This document shows, piece after piece, positions 1-7,854 of a DNA stretch of 62,670 nucleotides. The stretch is taken from positions 1 through 62,670 of the forward strand of contig JAEERY010000062.1 in the NCBI GenBank assembly GCA_016286035.1, given 5' to 3'. This DNA is from Lachnospiraceae bacterium (GTDB taxonomy: Bacteria > Bacillota > Clostridia > Lachnospirales > Lachnospiraceae). The translations under genes and the position numbers were made by a program. The notes under the pieces are model-generated. The model was given only the letters and a program-made list of their open reading frames with translations. It was not told the origin of the DNA and did not search any database. The first letter of the stretch is position 1. Every line of letters starts with the position of its first letter.

Positions 1-73
<73 letters not shown>

Positions 74-212
74 AATCTTGTTTCAGAAAACGTTAGCTTT
101 CCAAAAATTTACTTTGGTTTTGTTCTGAATTTCTAACTCATGGTCAAACCAGACCATTTTTATTAGAATTTTCAGGGTTGCATTGCTGTTTATTTGTCAA
201 AGTTCATTACAA

Positions 213-235
213 TAAAAAGCGTAGCCGAAGCTACG
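213..235 (-). terminator. Rho-independent terminator after tRNA-Ser
   Basis: On the minus strand a 6-bp stem CGTAGC/GCTACG closed by a UUCG tetraloop is followed by a T run (214-218). It lies six bases after the tRNA 3' end and separates the tRNA transcript from the rrn operon. Confidence 0.85.
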
Positions 236-240
236 TTAGC

Positions 241-325
241 GCAGAGGGTGGGATTCGAACCCACGTGCCCTCTCGGACAAACGGTTTTCAAGACCGCCTC
301 GTTATGACCACTTCGATACCTCTGC
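241..325 (-). tRNA. tRNA-Ser (anticodon UGA)
   Basis: The 85-nt reverse complement has a 7-bp acceptor stem GCAGAGG/CCTCTGC and a T arm GTGGG-TTCGAAT-CCCAC. It has an anticodon loop CTTGAAA (anticodon TGA) and a long class II variable arm, as expected for tRNA-Ser. CCA is not encoded. It has its own promoter and terminator immediately outside the rrn operon. Confidence 0.93.
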
Positions 326-355
326 ATCCGCATCTTTTAATCAGACGCAAAAGTA

Positions 356-384
356 ATTCTAACAAAGAGAATTTTATCTGTCAA
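356..384 (-). promoter_or_regulatory. Sigma-A promoter of tRNA-Ser
   Basis: The minus strand carries TTGACA (379-384), a 17-nt spacer and TAGAAT (356-361). Transcription would begin about 20-25 nt before the tRNA 5' end. Confidence 0.85.
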
Positions 385-421
385 CATGATTTTTAAAAGT
401 TTTTTCAATATTTTTCAAAAT

Positions 422-1123
422 TTACTGCGCGAGGAATTTTTCCGCCACCAGAATGTCCTCGGGCGTGGTTATCTTGATGTTTCTGTATGAACCTTCGATA
501 AGCTTTACCTTCGAATTTGTAAAGTTTTCGACCACCATCGCATCGTCCGTGATGTGTATGTCCTCGGCCGCTATGTTCTGCAGTCTCATGCGCAGTCTCT
601 CATAGGCTTCTGTAAGTGTTGTAAGTCTGAACACCTGGGGAGTCTGAATGATCCATACGGTATTTCTGCTGGGCGTACTTATTACATAGTTCTCATTGTC
701 TACTATCTTAATGGTATCCTTTGTTGCGACTGCCGCAACGGCAGTACCGAACTCCTCTACACCGTTTTGGAGTCTCTCTAACATAGGGATATCTATAAGA
801 GGTCTTGCCGCATCATGGATATATACGTAATCGGCATCCTGTATCATCTTAAGTCCGTGCATAACGGAATGATAGCGTTCTCTTCCGCCCTCGACTATAC
901 ATCTTACCTTATTGAAACCATACTTCTTTACGATCTCGTTCTTGCAAAACTCGATATCTTCCTTTGCCGTAACGAGTATGATCTCATCGATAAAGCTGTT
1001 CTGGAACACATTGAGGGAATAATATATCATCGGCATTCCGTTTAGCTCTATGAATTGTTTCTTTACATTGGACTGCATCCTGCTGCCGCTGCCGGCCGCA
1101 AGTACGATAGCTACAGTTTTCAT
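422..1123 (-). CDS. ispD: 2-C-methyl-D-erythritol 4-phosphate cytidylyltransferase
   Basis: This 233-aa protein is a full-length IspD, third enzyme of the MEP isoprenoid pathway; it couples MEP to CTP to give CDP-ME. The N-terminal nucleotide-binding signature LAAGSGSRM (about residues 8-16) with the following KKQF, the HDAARP motif near residue 105 and a C-terminal ITTPEDILVAE segment are all family features. The ATG follows the tsaD stop directly (TAG-ATG) and has the ribosome site GGTGAGAGG inside the end of tsaD, so it is the last gene of the tsa operon. Confidence 0.93.
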   Translation of the reverse strand: MKTVAIVLAAGSGSRMQSNVKKQFIELNGMPMIYYSLNVFQNSFIDEIILVTAKEDIEFCKNEIVKKYGFNKVRCIVEGGRERYHSVMHGLKMIQDADYVYIHDAARPLIDIPMLERLQNGVEEFGTAVAAVATKDTIKIVDNENYVISTPSRNTVWIIQTPQVFRLTTLTEAYERLRMRLQNIAAEDIHITDDAMVVENFTNSKVKLIEGSYRNIKITTPEDILVAEKFLAQ

Positions 1124-2143
1124 CTACCTCTCACCTAACTTAAGATTCGGGACTGCATTAAGATCCCAGCCCGAACGTACACCTTTTATATATTCATAAT
1201 ATCCGGCAACGCCTATCATTGCCGCATTATCCGTACAGAATATCGGAGACGGTCTGTAAAATGTTATGCCTCTCTTTGCACATTCATCCTCGAAGGCTTT
1301 TCTTAGATGTGTATTTGAAGCCACTCCGCCCGCGATCGCAAATCTGTCAAAGCCGTACTCGCAAAGAGCCGTCATGGAATGTCCTACAAGGACATCGACT
1401 ACAGCCTGCTGAAACGATGCTGCAACATCGGCCTGAACATAGCTTTGACCTTTCATCTCCATTGAATTTAGATAATTGAGGACAGCAGATTTTAAGCCGC
1501 TGAAGCTGAAGTCATATTCATTATCGGCAACCTTAGCTCTGGGAAACTCTATCGCACACGGATCTCCCTCATAGGAAACCTTATCTATCTTGGGTCCTCC
1601 GGGATAGCCCAGTCCTATAGCTCTTGCCACCTTGTCAAAAGCTTCTCCCGCAGCATCATCCCTTGTCCTTCCGAGTATCTCGTACTCACCGTAATCCACA
1701 ACCTTTACAAGATGTGAATGTCCGCCCGATACGACAAGGCACATAAACGGCGGTTCAAGTTCCTTGTTCTCGATATAGTTGGCACAGATATGGCCCTCTA
1801 TATGATGTACGCCCACCAGTGGCTTCTTTAAAGCCCATGCGAGCGACTTTGCATAGCTGACACCTACAAGGAGGGCTCCCACAAGTCCCGGTCCGTAGGT
1901 GACTGCGATCGCTGTTATATCATCCATGGTCACATTTGCTTCGCTTACAGCGCGATTTACGACCTGGTCTATCTTTTCTATATGTTTTCTTGAGGCTATC
2001 TCGGGTACGACTCCTCCGTAGAGGGTGTGCAGATCTATCTGGGAAGATATGACGTTTGAGAGTACCTCTCTTCCGTTCTTTATAACGGATGCCGCTGTCT
2101 CATCACATGACGACTCTATAGCCAGTATCAGTATATCACTCAT
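1124..2143 (-). CDS. tsaD: tRNA N6-threonylcarbamoyladenosine synthase, catalytic subunit TsaD
   Basis: TsaD transfers the threonylcarbamoyl group to A37 of ANN-decoding tRNAs, acting with TsaB and TsaE, which are encoded in the same operon. Visible features are the ASKHA-type start [12 protein letters not shown], the metal-binding HHIEGH pair, the VSGGHSHL segment and the glycine-rich nucleotide pocket AIAGGVASN; 339 aa is the usual length. The frame is open 17 codons further upstream, but the ATG at 2143 is preceded by GGAGG and starts the conserved [12 protein letters not shown]. The start overlaps the previous stop by 8 nt. Confidence 0.95.
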   Translation of the reverse strand: MSDILILAIESSCDETAASVIKNGREVLSNVISSQIDLHTLYGGVVPEIASRKHIEKIDQVVNRAVSEANVTMDDITAIAVTYGPGLVGALLVGVSYAKSLAWALKKPLVGVHHIEGHICANYIENKELEPPFMCLVVSGGHSHLVKVVDYGEYEILGRTRDDAAGEAFDKVARAIGLGYPGGPKIDKVSYEGDPCAIEFPRAKVADNEYDFSFSGLKSAVLNYLNSMEMKGQSYVQADVAASFQQAVVDVLVGHSMTALCEYGFDRFAIAGGVASNTHLRKAFEDECAKRGITFYRPSPIFCTDNAAMIGVAGYYEYIKGVRSGWDLNAVPNLKLGER

Positions 2144-2720
2144 CACTTGCCTCCACCGGCTGCCATCCGTATATCTTCCAGTGACCGGCCGCATCCTTTC
2201 TTAAAAGGAAGACTTCCTGCAAAAGCTGCGATTCCTTTCCGGTCCTTATGCTGAATGTGCCGTAAAGCTTTGCAAATTTATAGCCGTCGACGCTGCCGTA
2301 CACAACATCCGTACTTGATGATGTGTAATAGTTGGTTATCGCATAGTCGTTATCCCTGAAGGTAGCTATCTCGCTCTTTAAGTCCTTCAGGTATTCATCA
2401 TCGGACTTGTTTGCGATAAACTCATCATCGTAGAGCTCTCTTACCTTCATGGCGATCTGGTTTATCTCCTCATCGGAAAGCTCTTCGTTATGAAGCACCT
2501 TTGATATCTGAAGAAACTCCTTAACGACTTCCTTTGGAGTCGGCGGATAATTTATCGTATAGTTCTTAAGTATTATCTCCTGAGCCGAAGATACTTTTAT
2601 CACTTCCTCGTTCTTATCGGGAGACGTCTTGTTGGAAAGGTGATAGTAATAGGAAATAACAAGAAAAACAAGCACTATGATAAGGATCGTTCCTTTTGTG
2701 CCTTTGAATCTGTTCTTCAT
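2136..2720 (-). CDS. Membrane-anchored protein of unknown function (DUF6715-like)
   Basis: This 194-aa protein has one N-terminal membrane segment (about residues 11-27, [15 protein letters not shown]) and an extracytoplasmic domain. It matches my memory of the Lachnospiraceae DUF6715 family ([10 protein letters not shown] motif near residue 60, a final [16 protein letters not shown] strand), but this was not checked. The start has a strong ribosome site (AAAGGAGG, 6 nt). The gene lies between rnz and tsaD in the t6A operon and overlaps tsaD by 8 nt, suggesting coupled translation. Its function is unknown; the fold looks like an NTF2/SH3-type domain judged only from the pattern of strands. 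Confidence 0.75.
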   Translation of the reverse strand: MKNRFKGTKGTILIIVLVFLVISYYYHLSNKTSPDKNEEVIKVSSAQEIILKNYTINYPPTPKEVVKEFLQISKVLHNEELSDEEINQIAMKVRELYDDEFIANKSDDEYLKDLKSEIATFRDNDYAITNYYTSSSTDVVYGSVDGYKFAKLYGTFSIRTGKESQLLQEVFLLRKDAAGHWKIYGWQPVEASDE

Positions 2721-2752
2721 GCTTTTCCTCCTTTCCTTGAGATTTTTTTATG

Positions 2753-3661
2753 TCAGTCCTCGAATAAAAGATCGAGTGTCCTTCCGTCCTTTGCTGCTAT
2801 CGCATTGGGGAATATCTTTTTGACTTCATCCATGTATACGGCCGGCTTTAGAAGCGAAGGGCTGTAATGTGTCAGCCACATTTCCTTTACATCAGCCTGC
2901 TTAGCCATATCGGCCGCCTCATAAAATGTCATATGTTTATGTTCTTTTGCTTTTTCTATCTTGTCCTCTTCACCGTACATGCCCTCGCATATGAAGAGGT
3001 CGCTGCCCTTTGCATGCTCGACTATGTTTGTGCAGGGTCTCGTATCGGTACAGTAGGTTACCTTTAGTCCCTTTCTTGAAGGTCCCAGTATCATATCCTG
3101 GGTAAGTATCCTTCCCTCGTCTTCAATGGTCTCGCCCTTTTGCAGTCTGCTCCAGAACTTCATCTCTATGTTGTTTTCTTTTGCCTTTTCCGGATCGAAC
3201 TTTCCTGCCCTGTCGACTTCGATGCTGTATCCGTAGCAGGTCACGTTGTGATTTACCCTGAATGCAACGATCCTGTAGCCGTCAAACTCTATTGTCTGTT
3301 CCTTTGAGTTAAGCTCTATGTAGTTTATCTCAAAGGGAAGCTCCCTTGCTATCACCCTTAGAGACTCTACAACTCCTATAACACCCTTTGGTCCTATGAT
3401 CGTAAGAGGCTTTGTCCTCTCTGAATTGCCCATTGCAAGAAGCATCCCCGGAAGACCGCTTATGTGATCCGCATGAAAATGCGTAAAGCAAATCGTGTCT
3501 ATGGGGTTTGGGCTCCATCCCTTTTCCTTTAGGGCTATCTGAGTACCCTCACCGCAGTCGATCAGGATGCTCGAGCCGTTATATCTGGCAAGCATCGAGG
3601 TCAGCCATCTGTATGGCAGGGGCATCATGCCTCCCGTTCCAAGCAAACATATCTCCAACAT
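2753..3661 (-). CDS. rnz: Ribonuclease Z (tRNA 3' endonuclease)
   Basis: This 302-aa metallo-beta-lactamase fold enzyme cleaves tRNA precursors after the discriminator base. The zinc-binding HFHADH motif lies in THFHADHISGLPG near residue 60, with further ligands in the later CTDTRPC and WLTHYSPS segments; the length fits the short RNase Z form. It starts 10 nt after rimI in an operon otherwise devoted to t6A formation, so the cluster joins tRNA 3' processing with tRNA modification. Confidence 0.93.
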   Translation of the reverse strand: MLEICLLGTGGMMPLPYRWLTSMLARYNGSSILIDCGEGTQIALKEKGWSPNPIDTICFTHFHADHISGLPGMLLAMGNSERTKPLTIIGPKGVIGVVESLRVIARELPFEINYIELNSKEQTIEFDGYRIVAFRVNHNVTCYGYSIEVDRAGKFDPEKAKENNIEMKFWSRLQKGETIEDEGRILTQDMILGPSRKGLKVTYCTDTRPCTNIVEHAKGSDLFICEGMYGEEDKIEKAKEHKHMTFYEAADMAKQADVKEMWLTHYSPSLLKPAVYMDEVKKIFPNAIAAKDGRTLDLLFED

Positions 3662-3671
3662 ATCCTAAGTA

Positions 3672-4121
3672 TTACCTTTTCCAGTATATGACGGCATCTT
3701 CCTTCGGGTTTGAATAAAATCCCGGTCTTATGCCCTCTGATACAAATCCGAGTTTTTCATAGAGTGCTATCGCCGCCTTGTTGCCTGCTCTCACTTCCAG
3801 AGTGAATGCAGTTACGTTTAAGCTCTCTTCAGCTTCCTTCATGGTCTCTGACAAGAGTTTTTTTGCAACTCCCATGTTTCTGTGATCACTGTCCGTTGCG
3901 ACGTTGCAGATATCTCCCTCGCCCGCAGCGACTATGACTCCGCAGTTGGCTATAACCTTTTTATCACAGACAGCTACCATATATAACGCATTGTCACTGT
4001 CTATCATATCTGCGAATGCCTGCCTGCTCCAGGGATCGCTAAAGCACTCGTTCTCTATTTGACTGACACGGTCAAGATCTTCATGCCGCATCCTTCTTAT
4101 CTCAATATCAGGCTTATTCAT
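3672..4121 (-). CDS. rimI: Ribosomal protein S18-alanine N-acetyltransferase family (GNAT)
   Basis: This 149-aa single-domain GNAT protein has the acetyl-CoA loop HRNMGVA (about residues 80-86) followed by AKKLLSETMKEA, and the RimI-like end AIALYEKLGF. RimI acetylates the N-terminus of ribosomal protein S18 and is very often found between tsaB and tsaD in Firmicutes, as here. The ATG overlaps the tsaB stop by 8 nt. Confidence 0.9.
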   Translation of the reverse strand: MNKPDIEIRRMRHEDLDRVSQIENECFSDPWSRQAFADMIDSDNALYMVAVCDKKVIANCGVIVAAGEGDICNVATDSDHRNMGVAKKLLSETMKEAEESLNVTAFTLEVRAGNKAAIALYEKLGFVSEGIRPGFYSNPKEDAVIYWKR

Positions 4122-4833
4122 CCTGTTCCTTTTCCCTGCGCTCTCTTTCGGCCTGCGAAAGCCTTAAGTATACAGGCGCATGTTCGGCGGCACTTTCTGT
4201 CATTCCCTTTTCAAGGTATATCTCTCCTAAAGCAGCAACAGCGCTTGCTCTCTGTCTGTTTGCAAATGCCGGTGCGAATACGTAAGGGACTTTGCATTTG
4301 TTCCGTATCGTCTCCTTAAATACGGGAACGCCGTCTCCCAAAAATACGACACTTCTGTCAATCTCGTTTACTTTTTCAAGGATGTCTTCTATCGGTACCG
4401 CACATGCTTCAAGCATCGTATTCATGACACATCTGTCATCTTCTTCGAAGAATTCAAAGAGTCCCGTATAGACCTGTGATCTTCTCGCATCCATCAAAGG
4501 ACAGATAACTCTATCGCTTCCCCACATGTTGTAGGCCAGTCCCTCTACTGTTGAGACAGGAACTATGGGTTTATCAAGCGCGTTTGCAAGACCCTTTACC
4601 GTTGCGGATCCTATCCTTAATCCCGTAAAGGAACCGGGTCCTGCAGCAACTGCTATTGCATCGACATCACTCATGTCCTCACCAAGCATCTTTGATATCT
4701 CATCAAGCATGGGCAAGAGTGTCTGCGAATGAGTCTTTTTGTTATTTACGGTATATTCAGCTTTGGTTATCCCGTCTTCGATGAGTGCAATGCTTGCAAC
4801 CATCCCCGACGAGTCCACTCCGAGTATCTTCAC
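4114..4833 (-). CDS. tsaB: tRNA threonylcarbamoyladenosine biosynthesis protein TsaB
   Basis: TsaB is the non-catalytic ASKHA-fold partner of TsaD. The 239-aa protein shows the N-terminal strand MKILGVDSSG and the hallmark AAGPGSFTGLRIG near residue 65. It starts with GTG overlapping the tsaE stop by 4 nt (GTGA), so TsaE, TsaB and RimI are translated in a chain. Confidence 0.95.
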   Translation of the reverse strand: MKILGVDSSGMVASIALIEDGITKAEYTVNNKKTHSQTLLPMLDEISKMLGEDMSDVDAIAVAAGPGSFTGLRIGSATVKGLANALDKPIVPVSTVEGLAYNMWGSDRVICPLMDARRSQVYTGLFEFFEEDDRCVMNTMLEACAVPIEDILEKVNEIDRSVVFLGDGVPVFKETIRNKCKVPYVFAPAFANRQRASAVAALGEIYLEKGMTESAAEHAPVYLRLSQAERERREKEQDE

Positions 4834-5273
4834 TGTTTCTCTCCGCTTATACTTATCTTTCTGTAATCAAAGCCCTTTTTAGGGTCCTTTGATATCTCTA
4901 CCTTTATATATCTGTCCGGAAGGATGTCTTCGATCAGATTAGCCCATTCGATGAGGCTCACTCCCTCGCCGTAGACATATTCCTCATATCCGATCTCATC
5001 CATCTCGCTTATATCACCGATCCTGTACACATCAAAGTGATAAAAGGGAAGTCTCCCCTCATCATAGACCTGTACTATCGTAAATGTGGGAGAGCATACA
5101 GGCTCTCTTATTCCGAGTCCCGCAGCAAAGCCCTGGGTAAATACCGTCTTTCCGACGCCAAGATCTCCTATAAGTGTGATGACCTCTCCGGGAAGAGCTT
5201 CCTTTCCCATCTCAAATCCGAGATCATAAGTATCTTTTTCACTGTTTGAATCAACTGTTCTGTTAATGATCAC
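4830..5273 (-). CDS. tsaE: tRNA threonylcarbamoyladenosine biosynthesis ATPase TsaE
   Basis: TsaE is the small P-loop ATPase that drives turnover of the TsaB-TsaD complex. The Walker A motif is GDLGVGKT, followed by SPTFTIV and FYHFDVYRI, both typical. The frame is open another 55 codons upstream through the preceding gene. I place the start at GTG 5273 because it forms a 4-nt GTGA overlap with the preceding stop, is preceded by GTGAGG, and gives a 147-aa protein of normal length. Confidence 0.92.
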   Translation of the reverse strand: MIINRTVDSNSEKDTYDLGFEMGKEALPGEVITLIGDLGVGKTVFTQGFAAGLGIREPVCSPTFTIVQVYDEGRLPFYHFDVYRIGDISEMDEIGYEEYVYGEGVSLIEWANLIEDILPDRYIKVEISKDPKKGFDYRKISISGEKQ

Positions 5274-5755
5274 TGCTTGATCCTCACCCTGTCGGGGCTC
5301 ATATGCGTGCTTATCATCTCTATAAGCGTAAACTTGTCCTCGCCCAGATCCTTTTTCGGGAATATCCATGCATTGATCTTGCTTGTCGCAAGTATGATGC
5401 TCTGGTTTGTGGAATAGGCCCTGTACATGTCGCTCCATTCGACTTTCATCTCGTTTTCACCGTCGGATACCGTTACACCCTCATCATCCATCACATAATG
5501 GATGGGCTTTTTGAATGCAGGGTTCAACATAACCTGCTTCTTTGCTCTCGTATAGAGAGTGACCGGCATATACAGGATTATTATCACTCCTGCCACCAGC
5601 ATCGCCGGGTATGAAGTGTTGTTAAAAAATCCTATGATAAGCAGTATCCCGACGAGTGTTCCCAAAAGCCCCGATGCACTCGTATATGCATGGTGCATGT
5701 TGTAATCGTACAGAGCCGATGTAGTCATCTTTATGTCAAATTCACATCTCATCAT
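5270..5755 (-). CDS. YcxB-like membrane protein
   Basis: This 161-aa protein opens with a short beta segment (CEFDIKMTTSALYDYNMHH), then two membrane segments (about residues 28-42 and 48-66), then a cytosolic domain of the YcxB C-terminal type (YVMDDEGVTVSDG, WSDMYRAYST, IFPKKDL). The family is widespread in Clostridia and its role is unknown. It is the first gene of the t6A operon, directly behind a good promoter, and shares a 4-nt overlap with tsaE. Two adjacent ATGs (5755 and 5752) are possible starts. Confidence 0.8.
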   Translation of the reverse strand: MMRCEFDIKMTTSALYDYNMHHAYTSASGLLGTLVGILLIIGFFNNTSYPAMLVAGVIIILYMPVTLYTRAKKQVMLNPAFKKPIHYVMDDEGVTVSDGENEMKVEWSDMYRAYSTNQSIILATSKINAWIFPKKDLGEDKFTLIEMISTHMSPDRVRIKQ

Positions 5756-5810
5756 TTATACCTGTTCTTAAGCTGTCACTTATAACAACTCATAATTCAC
5801 ACGATTATAT

Positions 5811-5840
5811 ATTATACCACAAAATCGCTCTTACACTCAA
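5811..5840 (-). promoter_or_regulatory. Promoter of the t6A operon
   Basis: TTGAGT (5835-5840), an 18-nt spacer and TATAAT (5811-5816) lie on the minus strand, 56 nt before the YcxB-like start. Confidence 0.75.
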
Positions 5841-5847
5841 GATATTG

Positions 5848-5879
5848 AAAAACCACCGGTGATATGTACCACCGGTGGT
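5848..5879 (-). terminator. Terminator of the first ABC efflux operon
   Basis: A perfect 10-bp stem ACCACCGGTG/CACCGGTGGT with an 8-nt loop is followed by a T run on the minus strand, 12 nt after the permease stop at 5892. It also insulates the t6A promoter just downstream. Confidence 0.88.
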
Positions 5880-5891
5880 AATTGATTGATC

Positions 5892-7145
5892 TTATTCGTA
5901 TCTTAATGCTTCAATGGGATCCATCTTTGCCGCCTTGTTTGCGGGATAGAATCCGAAGAATATTCCTATCGCGGTAGAGAAGCTAAGTGATATCACTATC
6001 GCTCTAAGTGAAGGCATCGGAGATGTCTTCATAAGTGCCGCCGCTATGGCTCCGAGTCCGCTACCAAAGACGATGCCGATAATGCCTCCTATAAGACATA
6101 TGACAACGGCTTCTATTATGAACTGTATCCTTATGGAACTGTTCGGTGCCCCGAGTGCCTTTCTGGTTCCTATCTCTCTTGTTCTTTCGGTTATCGATAC
6201 GAGCATTATGTTCATAACACCTATGCCGCCTACTAAAAGCGCTATTCCGGCTATAACCGATATACCTATCGTAACGGTGTTGATAAGAGATTTTGCTTCA
6301 TCTATTACCGATGACATGTTGTAGGCCGATACATGAAGTCTTTCATTGTTTCCGTAATATCTCTTCTCGAAGAAATCCTCCATGTCTTTTGTTAGCTGAA
6401 CCGAATCAACACCCTGCTTTGCCATTACGGTGAAGTATACCATGTAGTCATCATGTGTTATGCTCTGTGCCGTCTGGTAAGGGATATAAAGATTGGTCCT
6501 TACATTGTCACCCGATGACATTCCCATTCCCGCGAATGCATCCTTGTATTCGTAGACACCTACTATGGTGAACTTATAGTTCTTTCCGCCGATCTCAACA
6601 TCAACGCCCTTTCCGAGAGCATCCTTGTTCTTTCCGTCATACATGATCTCAACGTACTTTGATGAGACTATCGCAACCTTTGCTGCGGTGTCCGTCTCGC
6701 CTATGGTAAAGAATCTTCCTTCTGTAAGCTTGACATCATTTATGAGGAAGGTACCGAGTGTTCCGCCCGATACGGATACCTTTGCGACCTTTGAACCGTC
6801 CTTGACATCCGCAGCACCCACATCGCATGTAACGGATATGGCTTTAAGCCTGTCATCAAAGTGTTCCGCAAAATCCTTTATCATGTCCCTGTCCATCAGA
6901 TCGGAATTGTCATACCAGTAATCACCGTCATAATCCTCTCTGAAATCAAGATACAGCTCGATGTTGTTAGCACCAAAGCCCTCCATTGTATCGGAAAGCT
7001 TTACCGATATCGAATCACCGGCCGACATGATAGCTATTACCGAAGAAACACCGATTATGATACCGAGCATCGTAAGAAGGGATCTCATCTTATTGGCTTT
7101 CAGACTGAAGAGTGCGAGTCTGAAGTTCTCATACAGCATCATCAT
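5892..7145 (-). CDS. ABC transporter permease, MacB/FtsX type (system 1)
   Basis: This 417-aa permease has a first membrane segment after residue 20 (MRSLLTMLGIIIGVSSVIAI), a large extracytoplasmic MacB-like domain and three C-terminal membrane segments around ITIGISVIAGIALLVGGIGVMNIML and later. The sequence SITERTREIGTRKALGA is the FtsX-family coupling helix. It acts with the ATPase and adaptor just upstream as a three-part exporter, probably for peptides, antimicrobials or lipids; the substrate cannot be told. It overlaps the ATPase gene by 17 nt. Confidence 0.9.
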   Translation of the reverse strand: MMMLYENFRLALFSLKANKMRSLLTMLGIIIGVSSVIAIMSAGDSISVKLSDTMEGFGANNIELYLDFREDYDGDYWYDNSDLMDRDMIKDFAEHFDDRLKAISVTCDVGAADVKDGSKVAKVSVSGGTLGTFLINDVKLTEGRFFTIGETDTAAKVAIVSSKYVEIMYDGKNKDALGKGVDVEIGGKNYKFTIVGVYEYKDAFAGMGMSSGDNVRTNLYIPYQTAQSITHDDYMVYFTVMAKQGVDSVQLTKDMEDFFEKRYYGNNERLHVSAYNMSSVIDEAKSLINTVTIGISVIAGIALLVGGIGVMNIMLVSITERTREIGTRKALGAPNSSIRIQFIIEAVVICLIGGIIGIVFGSGLGAIAAALMKTSPMPSLRAIVISLSFSTAIGIFFGFYPANKAAKMDPIEALRYE

Positions 7146-7854
7146 ATCTGTGGCCCTCCCTTTCTCCGACTATCTCTCCGTCCTTTAAAGTGATGAGGCG
7201 TTCCGTCTCATCCGCAAGTTCGGGGGAGTGGGTGATAAGGACAATTGTCTTGCCCTGTTCCTTATGCAGTTTGTGGAATATATCCATGACCATTCTACCG
7301 GTCTCGGAATCCAGCGCACCTGTAGGCTCATCTGCAAGGATTATCGCAGGATCGTTTGCCATCGCTCTTGCTATGGCAACTCTCTGCTTCTGTCCTCCGG
7401 AAAGCTCCTCGGGAAGATGCTTCATACGGTCTCCCATTCCTACGAGCTCCATCAGCTCTTCGGCTCTTTTTGTACGCTCTTTTCTTGAGACACCCGCATA
7501 GAGCATGGGCATCTCTACATTTCTTAAGGCATTGGTCTTTGCGATCAGGTTGTATGTCTGAAATACAAAACCGATCTTTCTGTTCCTTATGCCTGATAAT
7601 TCACTGTCTTTGGCACTTATAACATCCACATCATCAAGTATGTATCCTCCCGATGTAGGTCTGTCCAATGCCCCTATGATATTCATCAGCGTTGATTTGC
7701 CGGAACCGGATGCTCCGACAACCGCTAAAAATTCTCCCTCATACACCGTCAGGTTTATGCCCTTTAGAACCTTAAGCTCGTTCGGTGTACCGATAAAAAA
7801 GTTCTTTCTTATATCCGTCAGGCGTATGATGGGTTTTCTTGATTCACCTTCCAT
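7129..7854 (-). CDS. ABC transporter ATP-binding protein, MacB/LolD type (system 1)
   Basis: This 241-aa ATPase has Walker A GASGSGKST, Q-loop FQTYNL, signature LSGGQKQR, Walker B IILADEPTGALD and switch ITHSPE. The highly conserved DEPTGALD and the pairing with an FtsX permease place it in the LolD/MacB class. Its ATG overlaps the adaptor stop by one base (TGATG). Confidence 0.93.
   Translation of the reverse strand: MEGESRKPIIRLTDIRKNFFIGTPNELKVLKGINLTVYEGEFLAVVGASGSGKSTLMNIIGALDRPTSGGYILDDVDVISAKDSELSGIRNRKIGFVFQTYNLIAKTNALRNVEMPMLYAGVSRKERTKRAEELMELVGMGDRMKHLPEELSGGQKQRVAIARAMANDPAIILADEPTGALDSETGRMVMDIFHKLHKEQGKTIVLITHSPELADETERLITLKDGEIVGEREGHRYDDAV

Noticed and set aside
74-210. An rrn promoter using TTGACA-like 195-200
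   Set aside because: No -10 lies at an acceptable distance; the hexamer alone is not enough.
178-396. A 72-codon open frame across tRNA-Ser
   Set aside because: It covers the tRNA, its promoter and its terminator; no coding signal.
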